A DNA stretch of 64,000 nt from Craterostigma plantagineum (taxonomy: Eukaryota > Streptophyta > Magnoliopsida > Lamiales > Linderniaceae), in NCBI GenBank assembly GCA_027422505.1, contig JAPQWV010000017.1:19841501-19905500 (forward strand), given 5' to 3'. Below the pieces are notes generated by a model, which ran no database searches, was not told the origin of the DNA, and saw only the letters and a list, made by a program, of their open reading frames with translations. A program made the translations under genes and the position numbers. Below are positions 33,162 through 44,620 of this stretch, piece by piece. Each line of letters opens with the position of its first letter. Positions within the stretch are counted from its first letter, which is position 1.

Positions 33162-35142
33162 ATCGTACCGGTTCGGCCCAGAATTCCTTTGGCATGTCTT
33201 TGCTCTTTAACATTGATCGAACCATGTCGAGAACGCTTCGGTTCTTCCTTTCAGCTACGCCGTTCTGTTGTGAAGAATACGGTGCGGTGAGGAACCTCCT
33301 GACGCCTTGCTCTTCGCAAAAAGTTACAAAAGCGCCTGAAGTATATTCTCCACCTCTGTCTGAGCGGAGCGCCTTGATGTTTGAACCCGTCGTCTTCTCG
33401 ACCATAGTTTTGAATTTTATAAATGTCTCGAGCGCTTCTGATTTTTCCTTTAGAGAATACACCCACGTCTTTCTTGAGTAGTCATCGATGAAAGTGATGA
33501 AATATCTTCTTCCGCCGAATGATTCTGGTGTGATCGGCCCGCATATGTCTGTATGTATGAGCTCGAGTGGTTTGCGCGCTCGATATTCTGCCTGCTTCTG
33601 GAACGTCGTCCTCGTATGTTTCCCAATTACGCAGCTTTCGCAAAGCTTCTTTTCGCCTTCTATCACCGGTATTCCGCGGACCATGCCTCTTTTGGAGAGC
33701 TCCTTTAGGCCACCGCAGTGTAAATGTCCGAAGCGCATATGCCACAAGTGGTATTTGTCCTCTACGTCAACTTGCAAGCATCGCTCTTGAATCGCCTTCA
33801 GGTTGAGTTTGAACATCCTGTTCCTTTCCATCTCGACCCGAGCAATCATTCTTCCGTCTTTGTTTCTTAGTTGCAACGAGCGGTCCTTCATGAACACCGA
33901 ACATCCTTTTTCAAGCAACTGCCCCATACTTAAGATGTTCGTCTTTAAGTCGGGTACGAAGTAGACGTCCTCGACCGATCCTTGTCTGCCGTCGTTTTGA
34001 GAGAAGCATATTTTCCCTCGGCCTTTGACTTCAATTTTCGATGCGTCTCCAAAGGACACGTGGCCATCATCGATCTTCTTCAGATCAGTGAAAAGATGTT
34101 TATGCCCGCTCATATGATTGCTGGCACCAGTGTCAAGATACCACACCATATCGTTGCCTGGACTCGTATCCTCGAGCGCCATCAAGAGAACGCCTTCGTC
34201 TTTTGGCTCTTCTTGTGTGATTAGATTCGCATTTTCGTCCACCTTCTTTTCGGACCAACAGTCTTTTGCGAAATGTCCGAACTTCCCGCAGTTGTAACAT
34301 TCAACGCTCGAGCGATTCGAGCGACCACCTCGCCATTGAGCACGACCTCGTCCTCTCCAATTTTGATTGCTCGTTTGCCGTTGTTCCGGATTGTATCCTC
34401 GTCCTCGGCCTGAATTTTGGCCGAAACCTCGTCCTCGTTGACCTCGTCCTCGACCTCGGCCGTGATGCGTATATAGCGCCTTGTCATCTTTCAACGATAA
34501 CTTCGTCTGTAGAGCGTCGTCCAGCGATTCCTGCTTTTTCTTTTTCTTCTGTTGCTCGTGAGCTTCGAGCGAACCAGAGAGTTCATCGACCGTCATTTCT
34601 TCGAGATTTTTGGATTCCTCGATTGCACATACCACGTTTTCGTACTCGTCCGTTAGAGAGCGAAGAATTTTCTCGACGACGCGGGATTCCGCTAGTGCCT
34701 CGCCATTTCTTTTCAACTGGTTTGAGATGGTTTGTACTCTCGTTATATAATCGGACACGCCTTCGCCGTTCTTCATTCTCGTCATTTCGAATTCACCACG
34801 AAGAGTTTGCAGCCGTACTTGTTTTACTCGGTCGGCGCCTTTGTACGCTATCTCCAGTTTTTCCCATGCTTCCTTCGCTTTCTTTACGTCATTGATTTTT
34901 TCGAAGTCGGCATCGTCTAGGCCGTTGTATATGATGCTGAGCGCAGCGCTATTTAATTGTCGAGAATCTTCCAACGCCTTCAGCTGGGCCGGCGTGTACT
35001 CGTCCGTTTTATCGGGTTCGGTGTACCCATCTTTAACGATGTTCCACACGCCTTGCGAGCCGAGCAATGCTTTCATCCGAATACTCCAATTATCATAATT
35101 GGATTTTGTGAGGCGTGGAACGGGCATATTACCGAACGACAT
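32998..35142 (-). CDS. Copia D gag, protease and integrase
   Basis: A 714-codon frame starting at ATG 35142, directly after the primer-binding site. Parts in order: gag (YDNWSIRMKALLGSQGVWNI near residue 15), an RG-rich stretch (about 225-270), an intact CCHC knuckle CYNCGKFGHFAKDC, the protease site WYLDTGASNHMSG, the integrase HHCC region (LWHMRFGHLHCGGLKELS ... CESCVIGKH) and the core ([51 protein letters not shown]). All catalytic residues are visible. The last ~30 codons are out of frame because of an extra A near 33099. Confidence 0.92.
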   Translation of the reverse strand: MSFGNMPVPRLTKSNYDNWSIRMKALLGSQGVWNIVKDGYTEPDKTDEYTPAQLKALEDSRQLNSAALSIIYNGLDDADFEKINDVKKAKEAWEKLEIAYKGADRVKQVRLQTLRGEFEMTRMKNGEGVSDYITRVQTISNQLKRNGEALAESRVVEKILRSLTDEYENVVCAIEESKNLEEMTVDELSGSLEAHEQQKKKKKQESLDDALQTKLSLKDDKALYTHHGRGRGRGQRGRGFGQNSGRGRGYNPEQRQTSNQNWRGRGRAQWRGGRSNRSSVECYNCGKFGHFAKDCWSEKKVDENANLITQEEPKDEGVLLMALEDTSPGNDMVWYLDTGASNHMSGHKHLFTDLKKIDDGHVSFGDASKIEVKGRGKICFSQNDGRQGSVEDVYFVPDLKTNILSMGQLLEKGCSVFMKDRSLQLRNKDGRMIARVEMERNRMFKLNLKAIQERCLQVDVEDKYHLWHMRFGHLHCGGLKELSKRGMVRGIPVIEGEKKLCESCVIGKHTRTTFQKQAEYRARKPLELIHTDICGPITPESFGGRRYFITFIDDYSRKTWVYSLKEKSEALETFIKFKTMVEKTTGSNIKALRSDRGGEYTSGAFVTFCEEQGVRRFLTAPYSSQQNGVAERKNRSVLDMVRSMLKSKDMPKEFWAEPVRCAVYIQNRCPHHSLKNQTPQEAMDRPKTDGGALQNIWKRGVCACARSKKNQARR

Positions 35143-35156
35143 GGCTCTGATACCAA
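35143..35156 (-). other. primer-binding site, tRNA-iMet
   Basis: On the minus strand TTGGTATCAGAGCC lies 2 nt after the 5' LTR and touches the gag ATG. It is the usual plant Copia primer site for initiator tRNA-Met. Confidence 0.9.
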
Positions 35157-35158
35157 TT

Positions 35159-35694
35159 TGTTATTTTATTTTGTGAGATCGAATAAGGAGAGAAATAATT
35201 TCTTTATCTGATAACTCTCTGTTACATGCTCAACGCTCGCACAAGGCAGAAGGCACGCTATTTTTTTATTTTCTCTCCTCACTTTTCTCTTACACTCTCT
35301 CTATTACACGTACATTGGCTCACACCCCACTAACATATGTTTTCTTTTCTCTCCACTCACTCTCCTTTACATATCTTGGTACATGCAAATATATATAGTA
35401 CAATCAGTAGAAAGGACAAACAAATAAATGCTCGGACTGCGCAACTTCTTCCTTGGTGTGCGTATCTTTAATGAGAAATTTTTCCTTGACTCTTTGCCAA
35501 CAATATCATCACGCTTGCTGATATTTTCTTCCCTCTTGGTCTTACTTAGCTGCTATTGTGAGTATCATTCCTTTTCTATTTTCATAGTTGTTTTTTTCAA
35601 GAGATTTCCTCAGATATGCTGTATAGAATTGTCAATATTTCATACTGCTTTTTCCTTTTTGTTTTTATTGTCTTTGAATTGAGCTTATTCAACA
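35159..35694 (-). repeat. 5' LTR of Copia D
   Basis: 536 bp, identical by eye to the left LTR, followed by the target duplication GTACT. Confidence 0.95.
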
Positions 35695-35796
35695 GTACTG
35701 TACTATGACTACTATTTTAAATATTTGTGGTTCTCTTTAATTTTCTTACCAGTTTTGATGGTGATTTGCTAACACACGAGGAAGCGGTTTAAACAT

Positions 35797-36760
35797 GTTT
35801 TTCAATTTGGTGTTAACATCATACTTAACCAGAAATATGATGGAACTAGTGGTTAATACTAGCAAGATCGAAAGTTCGCAAGTAGCTTTTGGTTCTATAT
35901 TTTTCTTGAATCTGACGACACTTTGGTTGACGAATACTTATTTTCATTCGTTACTTAATATCCCGAATTCATATGATTCAACTCGCGAAGTTTCGAACAA
36001 GTTAATTTTATGGTTTTTGCGTTGCGTATTCAGTTTGTTTTCAAATATATTGTTCTTTGATTTGACAAAGTCGTTCGAACCTTATGTTTTGATTGGTTTT
36101 ACCCAATGCATAAAGTTAAAATGAGCGCTACCTTCTGTATAGATGTATTTTACAGTGAAGCTTGGTTGTTGTATGTACCACAAACTCACATTTCATTACC
36201 ACGACCACAACACAACGTAAATTGGTAGATCTATATCCATTTCTTACAAGCAAAGCGTAAGTGTATTTGTCTAGTACGATGTTTACCACCATTGGGTATG
36301 GTGACTTTCATTCTCCTAACCCACGATACATGTTGTTTGAATGGTTTTTCGTGTTTTCAATTTGGAGTTAACATCGTACTTACTCAGAACCATGACAAAC
36401 TTACTGTTTAATATCATTAGTAAGACTTAATCGTTGGTAAGTAGCTGTTTTGTTTATTATCTTCTTGACTTTACGACAATTTGATTGACTAGTTGGTTAG
36501 TTGTCTTCATATTCTTAATAAAGAGACAAGATTCTAGCTACTAAGCATCTCATGAAGAGGAATCGGTATTCTAGAAGATGAGATAATTCAATACCTCCGA
36601 CTGAAGTTTAGTTATAATTAGAGTATCTGCAGCAAACAATTTTCTCCTCTTGCTTCCAAAGGCATTCAAATGAATACTGCCTTTAAACTTTTTAGCATTG
36701 ACCCTAAACCCTAAAACCCTAAACTTAGTCAGAAATATGACGAGATCTTGGTTAAATAGC
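35797..36760. repeat. diverged tandem duplication of about 550 bp with telomere-like motif
   Basis: The stretch around 35797-35970 and that around 36344-36515 align over about 170 bp (TTTTCAATTTGG, GTTAACATC, CTTA..CAGAA, GACAATTTGATTGAC-like). A third partial copy starts near 36723 (CTTAGTCAGAAATATGA). CCCTAAACCCTAAAACCCTAAAC-like sequence, close to the plant telomere repeat, sits at about 36702-36724. No gene is supported; the frame at 35795-36124 has no recognisable domain. Confidence 0.5.
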
Positions 36761-36765
36761 TATTA

Positions 36766-37500
36766 TTTGGTTGTACCTATTGAAGATAAAAACGTGCCTA
36801 AGAGGGGGGTGAATTAGGCTTATAAAAAAATTTATACTTCTTCTTTCACAAATCTAATATGTAGTGACTTAGAAATGCCTACTGATGCTTGTGATGAGTA
36901 TGTCTGATATATCCTAGTTACGTCGGGTGTGTGGGGTCTGTCTCACAGCGATAAAGAAGTAACTGAAAGGTAAATGCGATACAGGATTTTATAGAGGTTA
37001 TATCCCCAACTGAGGTTTACTCCTCTCCTTGGAATTTGCTTCCCGATAGTTTAACCAATCACTATAATGCACCGTAGCTGGATATAAAACTGATTGATTA
37101 GCCCAATACACAACCGAAACAAGTCGAACACTAGCCACACTAGGTTACCACACGCCGAGTTTCGTTCCTCGGAATCTCCTGATCCCGACAGACACAGCTC
37201 GCTACCGAAGGTCCCCGGAACTCGTCCTTCCCTTCACGTGTGCGTAAACGACGACCTTGCCTCCTTGGTATTGCTCACGTCCGAAGACAACACGTCCGAA
37301 GATAGAATGTATGGTGGGATGATGGAATAACTCAGTACGTTCAGTACTTCGCAAGTGATCGCTCAGGTAGGCAGAAAGCTATCGCAAATGAAGGCTCAGG
37401 AATATCTTAGAAATGTCTCTGCTCAATACGGTTCACAAATTCTAAGTACTCGAAATTATGAAGCGTAGCATGTATAAATAACCATTTTCAATCAACACTT
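36766..37500 (+). other. possible LTR fragment
   Basis: GAGGGGGGTGAATTAGGC at about 36799 is a motif often met near the ends of plant Copia LTRs. A TATA-like GTATAAATA lies at about 37470. I cannot find partner ends or a duplication, so the limits are unknown. Confidence 0.3.
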
Positions 37501-39205
37501 CACATGGAAAATCATATCATATAATAATCATCAAATCAAGCATATTTCCATGCAATTTTCGAGAGTCAACATGCCATGTAGATCATGCTCATAATCAACG
37601 TTCACAACGGTCATTAGCTCATTAATGCATGATCATATTCCATATAGAAGCTCAGATTCGTTGTCAAGGAATATATCATTTCGATATATGTTTACCATAT
37701 CAACACTTTCCATATGTGATTCCCTGCTATCTGTTTCTAGAATAAATCAATCTGGATTTACTTTCCAAGTACAGCACACGAGATAGCAACACATCAATGC
37801 ATTTTCCATATATCACGAATTAATATGTCATACCAGAACTTTTCATATATCAGATATTCCAACCTATTTCAGCACATACCATATATTATTGCATTTTATC
37901 CAAAAAGTCAATCAATCAATTCTTTCCTAAATTTAATATCCTAATAAGTATAAGGAAAGATATCAATTTAATATTGCACATTAAATTCAGTGGAAAACAT
38001 GCAAAAATCGTATATGTGATTTTTGTCCAGGAATAAACAAGTATCCACAGATATATCACTTTCCATATATAAACATCATATTTTCCTTTTATAACTCAGT
38101 ATGATATTTCATGCATTATTTCCATATATAGCACAATACGATATATCCTATCACATGAGCTGTCTATAACATGCGATCACATAGTCTCATCAACAAATCA
38201 CAAAATCATATGTGAATCAAATATTCAACAATTTAATCAATTTAAGCTCATATATCATACATGGTCGAACATTATCATGAACTTACACGTTATATTGATC
38301 ACAAATCGAATTGCTTAATTTATAGATATAACGTCATTACAGTTACATAGTCCATCAAAACTCTCTAGCGCTCATGGACCAAAAAGGTCAAACACCTATA
38401 ATTAACTTTCTACAATTCAAGATTCCCTATAGATAAAAATACAAATACCAAGCAGTCTAGATGTTGGGCTTATGGGTTCCATCAATCTTATGAGTTTCAC
38501 ATTGAATTCATCCCAATTATTTCAATATCTCATAAAAAAATGATTACATGTATCTTCTCTCAAATACCAATTTAACAAGTGGTTTGCCTTTCATTTTCCT
38601 CCTTAATCTAAGCTTTATATGCGGTTAATCACTAAGTCCGGGAAAATCGTGAAATAATTTCGTTGTACTAATTTTAATTTGACCTTTTAGAGTTACCTAA
38701 TCTATGAGCTTTCCAGTGTAATAAAAAGAATCCTTGCAAGAAATTTCAAGAAAAATTAAACAATATGGACAACAATAAGGAGATATATATGATAACATGT
38801 AAATTTTGGATCCGCCTCGATACTTTAATATAACGAAAAATAGCCCTCTACATTGCGTCGGCCTGATTTTGATTCGCAAAAAAGTTTGATGCTCAGAAAA
38901 ATATGATCCGAAATTTAACTGTGAAATACCTCAAGGTAACAAAGTTTATGAATTAGGTTTGCCCAAGTGAGAGAGAACTCCTGATCTATTTGAACAAAGT
39001 CACATTGATACAGACACTTGAACATATGAACCCTGATTTTTTCTTGCTCAAAATGATCTTACATTTCCTTTTCTAGGGACAACCTACGAAAAACGCCAAA
39101 GCAACCAACTCGAAAAGCACGCACCAACGATACCCTTAGGACGCTTATATCATCAAGCGCATTATTCAAAATTCGTATTTCGTCGCAACATTTGATCATA
39201 TAATA
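37501..39205. other. AT-rich intergenic region upstream of the 39206 gene
   Basis: Rich in CATATA and CATATG words (37500-38300), with no coding frame that I can support. Confidence 0.4.
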
Positions 39206-39736
39206 ATGAGCTACAGAAAGATTCATTCTCAAGCGTGCGTCCCATTTTCTTGGGAAGAAAGTCCCGGGATTCCCAAGATTATCCACCAAAAATCATCCTC
39301 GGGCTCTAATTTATTACATAATCGGTCGTCCTCAGCTCTTACATTCAACGAACCCAATATTTATGATGGGGCGATTTCTCAGCGCTCGTTGATTAACATT
39401 ACACCGCCACCTTATTCGTCGAATTATTTTTCTCAATCTCCAAGGGAAAAAAAACCTTCGCTAAGGAGGCTTATGGCGTGCGATGATCCGTTTATGGTGG
39501 CTTTGAAGTCTTGCGTGAAGGAAATTTCTGATGGGATCAACTTCAAGGGATCGCCGGCGAGGAAAACTAACAACTACTATGGTAATAAAGATTTGGGTGA
39601 TAAAGGAAAGAGATTTACTATCAAGGGTTTTAGTGTTCTTTTCTCTTGCAAGAGTATTTGTGATGTAGTTGAGAATGAGAGTTCTTTCAAGTTTGAGAGG
39701 CTTCTTCCTCTTCCTAAGGAGAGGCACGGCAAGTAA
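39206..39736 (+). CDS. small plant protein with VPFxWExxPGxPK motif
   Basis: A single-exon 176-residue gene. The N-terminal motif CVPFSWEESPGIPK (residues 11-24) is the hallmark of a large group of uncharacterised plant proteins often annotated as DUF688-like. The middle is Ser/Pro/Asn-rich. A conserved-looking block PSLRRLMACDDPFMVALKSC lies near residues 84-103, and a basic, Ser/Cys-rich C-terminus ends in LLPLPKERHGK. There is no signal peptide or membrane span, and no catalytic motif. The base composition is clearly less AT-rich than the flanks, supporting a real gene. Its function is unknown. Confidence 0.75.
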   Translation: MSYRKIHSQACVPFSWEESPGIPKIIHQKSSSGSNLLHNRSSSALTFNEPNIYDGAISQRSLINITPPPYSSNYFSQSPREKKPSLRRLMACDDPFMVALKSCVKEISDGINFKGSPARKTNNYYGNKDLGDKGKRFTIKGFSVLFSCKSICDVVENESSFKFERLLPLPKERHGK

Positions 39737-41548
39737 TCGTTTGCGGTGAAGAGATCTAAAGATGATGAAAGGTGATGGTAGGTATATTACGCACACATAT
39801 GTACATATTTAATGTCTATATTAAGTTAATGTTGCAAAATATTTGTAGGATATGTTGGACGTACATATTGATATGGCAAACAGGGGTTAAATTTTACTTT
39901 AGATTTCTTGAGTATCCTAGACTAGTACACACAGACTATGAGGTTTAGTTCTGTTGCTAGTCACCAGATTGGACTTTAAAAAATGGCCTTAATGTTGCGG
40001 GAATCCTCCTACAAAAAAATGAAATAGCATACCGAATGGTGCGAACCTAAAAAAATTTATATTGTGTGTAATCTTTATATGTATGTGTGGATTTAATTTT
40101 TGGACATTGGAACATTAATCTCTAACCAACACAACATGTTCACCCCACATCTTGATGATCCATATCCTTTAACAAAGTTAAAATAAAAAAAAAAAAGGTC
40201 TTACCCAACTTCGGATATCCTCAGACCCACCCTTTCACGTGTAATGACTAAAAGTCTCAATTATAATGTCGCCAAAAATAAATCACGACTAAGGAAAAGG
40301 AAGAGACAACTAAATTCGAGCGAGTTCTATCTGATAAAAAGGGGGTTAAACAAATTTTAGGGTTCGAATCTGGGCCGGGTCGGATCAACGGCGACGGGTT
40401 GGCGGGAGGACGGGTCCATGGGTTAGACGTATTTACATATGTATATCCATCATATGATCTTATGTGATTGCGTAGACAATTAACGCAAACAATTATTATT
40501 TTAAAACTAGTGCATGATACTCGTTCACCTTATGTAATACATAAATATATATACGTGTGTGCGAGCGCTAAAAGAAGCCACCATGAAAAAATAAGATATA
40601 AATATGAACGAATCGTAATCGTAACATGACGTTTTCATTCAGAATTGAGAAATATAAAAATCGGAAACCCCAAAAAGCATCATGGATGCTTAATTTTGTA
40701 TAGACGCATGTTTTACATTTGATGGATGAATTTTGTGGAGAATATCCATCATCGCATAATTAAATAATCTTAGGTTAGTTTTGTTGCGCACCATCATGCT
40801 CTTTATTTAATTTAATTAATATTTTTTGTGCCTAGCTTTAAAGCTGGTTTTTGATACTTTGATATATACATGGGCAATGCTTTGTTCGCAGACAGCATCA
40901 CATTCGCCGTCTCTGATTGATTGATTCCTTGTCCGTTTTGGAAAATGCCCTTTTCAAATATTATATATATTCATTTTTTATTATTTGTTGCCTAAATGAT
41001 AGGGACGAAGGCTTATATCGTTTTGTTTATAAACATACAACCACTAAACTGACATGTACGTTTAATTTTCAAATATTAATTATCATAATAATTTTATGGA
41101 GAGTATCATACTTATTGTTAAGATGTTATTCTATACAAATAGAAATAATGATTGTAGCGTGTTATTTCTTTGAATTATATTAACTTCTATGTCACATTTT
41201 ACGTAATACTCAATTCGGTCGTATAATTTAGGAGATTATTAATTCATTTTATAAAGTTAGCTAAAGTAAAGAAAACGTACTCGTGTCTAATAAAGAGAGC
41301 GAACAAAAGAAAAACGAAGGGAACAAATAAATAAATAAGAACATATAGAAATTCATATACTCCAATAAAACCATTTTTATATTATATCATACAGATGTCC
41401 AAAATTCCATTCTAGCTCCTGTCCTCTACTTCCAATTTACACACGAACACAGAGAGAGAGAGATTGACCAATTCGAGCACATATAATATAGTTGCTGCTC
41501 ATTTATATATGAATTAAAATTCTCGGACGTCAGTCAGTCACAAATCTA
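39737..41548. other. intergenic, no gene seen
   Basis: AT-rich sequence with a small GC-rich island at about 40370-40425. The frame at 40917-41183 has no recognisable features. The part near 41548 is the 3' flank of the bZIP gene. Confidence 0.45.
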
Positions 41549-42247
41549 TTATGTAATTAAAGATTTGTGATGATAATGTCCATCGTTATTGATACTAGCA
41601 ATGATATTATTTTTATAATTAACGTTATTATTATTGAGTGGTGGTGATAATAAAGCTTGGGGATTATTAATATTATTATAATTCATATTATCATTAATGA
41701 GATGCTGCTGAAGCTGTCTCACTACCAACACTTGTCGCAAGTCCCAAAGCCTTTGCCTCAAAACCACACCTTCAGACCTCAACCGCTCGTTCTCCCTCTG
41801 AACCGAACTGTTCTGGTGGACAAAAACCCGAACCCGGTTCGACAGCTCACGGTTCGTAACCCTAAGCCGGTTTAGAAGGTTCCTCATGTTCTCAAGGTGT
41901 CTCTGCTTCCTCATGCGCGACCTTCGAGCCGAGTCTCTGTTAGATATCATCCTCCTACGCTTACGTTCGTCTAAAGCTTTTGAATCTAGTGCCCTCTTGG
42001 CGGGCTTACCCCGGCCCGGTTCCTTCGAACCGGGAATTGAATTGTTAAGGTTTTTAGGGTTTTCTAGGGTCGAATCCTCAGGTAGAGAAGATGGGGTCAT
42101 GGGATTCGGGTTGGAAGAGTCCGACCCGGTGAAAGAGCTGACCGGTTCCTGAGAAGTGTGGGGCGGACTGAAGAAAACTGATTCGAAGGTCTCCCAGACC
42201 GGTTCGAAGTTGAAGGGATCGGCCAAGGCTGACTCGGAATAAAGCAT
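41549..42247 (-). CDS. bZIP transcription factor, group S-like
   Basis: A single-exon gene of 232 residues, start ATG at 42247. The basic region (KRRRMISNRDSARRSRMRKQ, about 96-115) has the invariant N-x7-R (N103, R111). A leucine zipper follows with heptad positions L118, L125, N132 and V139 and further hydrophobic repeats to about 180. The N-terminus is Ser/Pro/Asp-rich (possible activation segment) and the C-terminus is Asn-rich (about 185-222). Small size, lack of introns and an early zipper fit plant group S bZIPs, which bind ACGT-core DNA and act in stress and energy signalling, often as heterodimers. I do not see the conserved sucrose-control upstream peptide of the S1 subgroup in the leader. 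The exact orthologue is not assigned. Confidence 0.9.
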   Translation of the reverse strand: MLYSESALADPFNFEPVWETFESVFFSPPHTSQEPVSSFTGSDSSNPNPMTPSSLPEDSTLENPKNLNNSIPGSKEPGRGKPAKRALDSKALDERKRRRMISNRDSARRSRMRKQRHLENMRNLLNRLRVTNRELSNRVRVFVHQNSSVQRENERLRSEGVVLRQRLWDLRQVLVVRQLQQHLINDNMNYNNINNPQALLSPPLNNNNVNYKNNIIASINNDGHYHHKSLIT

Positions 42248-42373
42248 TGTTTTTTATTATGTTTTGTTGTTAAATTTTTTTTTTTTTTGAAAAATAATCT
42301 TTGAACAGCTTAAAGCTTTTAACAGTAGAGAGAAGAGAGAAGGGGAAAAGGGAAGAAGGTAAGCAAACGAGGG

Positions 42374-42382
42374 GATATTTAT
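42374..42382 (-). promoter_or_regulatory. putative TATA box of the bZIP gene
   Basis: On the minus strand CATAAATATC lies about 130 bp upstream of the start codon, followed by a CT-rich leader. The frame at 42257-42457 (-) begins upstream of this box and is probably not transcribed. Confidence 0.5.
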
Positions 42383-42457
42383 GGGGAAAACCCATGGGTA
42401 GTCTGTGGTGGCCCAGGCGAGGGTATTTTGGTCATTTGAGTCTAGCTTTTGAGTCAC

Positions 42458-42706
42458 CTTGCACTAAGTGAGAACTTGTGGTGGGACCCAATTGACTGTA
42501 GGGCTTACGTCATCAATTGGGGCCCCTTTTTTTTAAGCTTCGTAATGAAGTAATTATACAGTACAGATTTGCTTTGCTGTTATGACACGTTTCGTGCGAC
42601 TATTAGGTTTTTGAACGGCCAATGAGAATGTAAAGGTCAATTTTATGTACTTTCTACTATAGTGTAATAATTGTGTTGTGAGTATATATGCTTAGCATTA
42701 TTTCTT
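42458..42706. other. bZIP upstream region and MULE target duplication
   Basis: Non-coding. TTATTTCTT at 42698-42706 is the left target duplication of the following element. Confidence 0.5.
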
Positions 42707-43309
42707 GGGCTAATTAGATATCAGGCCCCCTTAACAAGTTTCAATCGAAATCAGGCTCCATACAGATTTTAAATAGTTATAAGGACCCAAGTAATGTTTA
42801 TGTTAGGGATAAGGACCCATTCCCATTCAAATGACTTTTTTACCCTTATTTTTTCCAAAAATTACATCAAATCTGCCATTACCCTTCACTGAACCAATTG
42901 CTATTGAGAACTGAGAAATAACACGTCAAACTCATGATCTCGAACCGAAAATCATGTCAGATAACCGATGAAATTCGGTTATTAAGGGGCGAATTAGGTG
43001 AAAACGATGTACTTTGTCGTGGGTCATAATGATAAAATGAGAATAATGGATGTTAATCATCGAAAATTACGAAACCAAAATCCAAAAATCGAGTGAAATC
43101 TATACGTTGATTATCAAATAAGATGAAATTCGACTCAATTTCATACTGGGTCTTAATACTAACCATACATTTCGGCAAATCGACATGAAAATTTCGAAAA
43201 TCAAATTTTCCTAATATTGAAACATTTGATAGTCGGTATCACTTCTGTACTGGCATAAAACACAACGTTCGCAGGAAAAACAACTAACACGTATTTTGAA
43301 CTAGTTCAA

Positions 43310-44620
43310 TTTTCATACCACATCACATGTAAATTATACCACTTAATAATATTCTGGTAACAATTTATACTCCATTTGTAACAAAAAATAAGAACGTTGC
43401 AGAAGCTTCTTGGTCCTATTACCGTTTCCATTTTTATACAATACCACATCACATGTAAATTATACCACTTAAGTATAGTTTGATACCAATTTGTACTCCA
43501 TTCGTAACAAAAATAAGAACATTCCAGAAGCTCCATGGGCCTATTACTGTCTCCATCTTTATAAAATACCACATTACATATAAATTATACCAATTAAGTA
43601 TAGTCTGTACCAATTTATACTCCACTTGTAACAGAAAATAGGAACATTCCAAAAGCTTCATGGGCTTATTATCGTCTCCATCTTTATACAATACCACATC
43701 ACATGTAAATTGTACCACTTAAGTATAGTTTCGTACCAATTTATACTCCACTCGTAACAAAAATAAGAACATTCCAGAAGCTCCATGGGCCTATTACCAT
43801 CTCCCTCTTTATAAAATACCACATCACATGTAAATTATACCACTTAAGTATAGTCTGGTACCAATTTATAATCAACTCATAACAGAAATAGGAACATTTC
43901 AGAAGCTTTATAGGCCTATTAACGTATCCATCTATATACAATATCACATTACATGTAACTTATACCACTTAATAATATTTTGGTACCGATTTATACTCAA
44001 TTCGTAACAAAAAATAAGAACATGTTTCGTCATATTTATATCATACCAAACCTCATGTAAGTTATACCACTTCAGCATAGTTTTGTACCACTTCATACTC
44101 CATTCATACAAAAATAGAAGATCATTCCAGAAGCTTCATGCTCCGTCAATTTCGTCATATTTATATCATAACAAAACTCATGTAAGTTATACCACTTTAT
44201 ACTACATCCGTACCAATTGATATGCCATTCATAACAGAAAATAAAGAACATTCCAGAAGCTTCATGATCCGTCAATGAATATGAATCAATATTTAATCAT
44301 ACCAAAACACATGTAAATTATAACACTTCAGCGTAATCTGGTACCAATTTATACTCCATTCATAACAATAAAATAAAGAACATTCCAGAAGCTTCATGAT
44401 CCATCAATGAATATGGATCAATATTTGTACCATACCAAAACACATGTAAAACATACCACTTCAGAGTAATGTCGTACCAATTTACACGCCATTCATAACA
44501 GAAAATAAAGAACATTCCAGAAGCTCCATGATTCGTCAATGAATATGGATCAATATTTGTACCATACCAAAACACATGTAAAACATACCACTTCAGAGTA
44601 ATGTCGTACCATTTATACTA
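43310..44620. repeat. tandem array of ~121-133 bp units
   Basis: About ten diverged copies of a unit that contains CACATGTAAATTATACCACTT, GGTACCAATTTATACTCC and ACATTCCAGAAGCT. The last landmark recurs at about 43395, 43516, 43643, 43768, 43892, 44123, 44246, 44379 and 44512. The open frames on the minus strand here simply follow the repeat. Confidence 0.85.

Larger units (their letters stand above)
30608..35694 (-). mobile_element. Copia element D, very young
   Basis: A 5,087-bp element with 536-bp LTRs at 30608-31143 and 35159-35694 that I find identical along their length. A perfect GTACT duplication lies at 30603-30607 and 35695-35699. It reads on the minus strand, with a tRNA-iMet primer site, gag, protease, integrase, RT and RNase H, and a polypurine tract (TAAGGGGGGAATT, 31144-31156). 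Only three single-base frameshifts interrupt one otherwise complete polyprotein. Confidence 0.95.

Noticed and set aside
30877..35682. Identical 84-codon frames at 30877-31131 and 35428-35682 as a duplicated gene
   Set aside because: They lie in the two LTRs of Copia D and carry no recognisable domain.
42257..42457. 66-codon frame upstream of the bZIP gene as a regulatory uORF
   Set aside because: Its start lies upstream of the likely TATA box, and it does not resemble the known conserved peptide of S1 bZIP leaders.
43306..44575. Series of minus-strand frames with repeated SYFCYEW-like peptides
   Set aside because: They follow the ~127-bp tandem repeat, shift between frames, and lack any domain.
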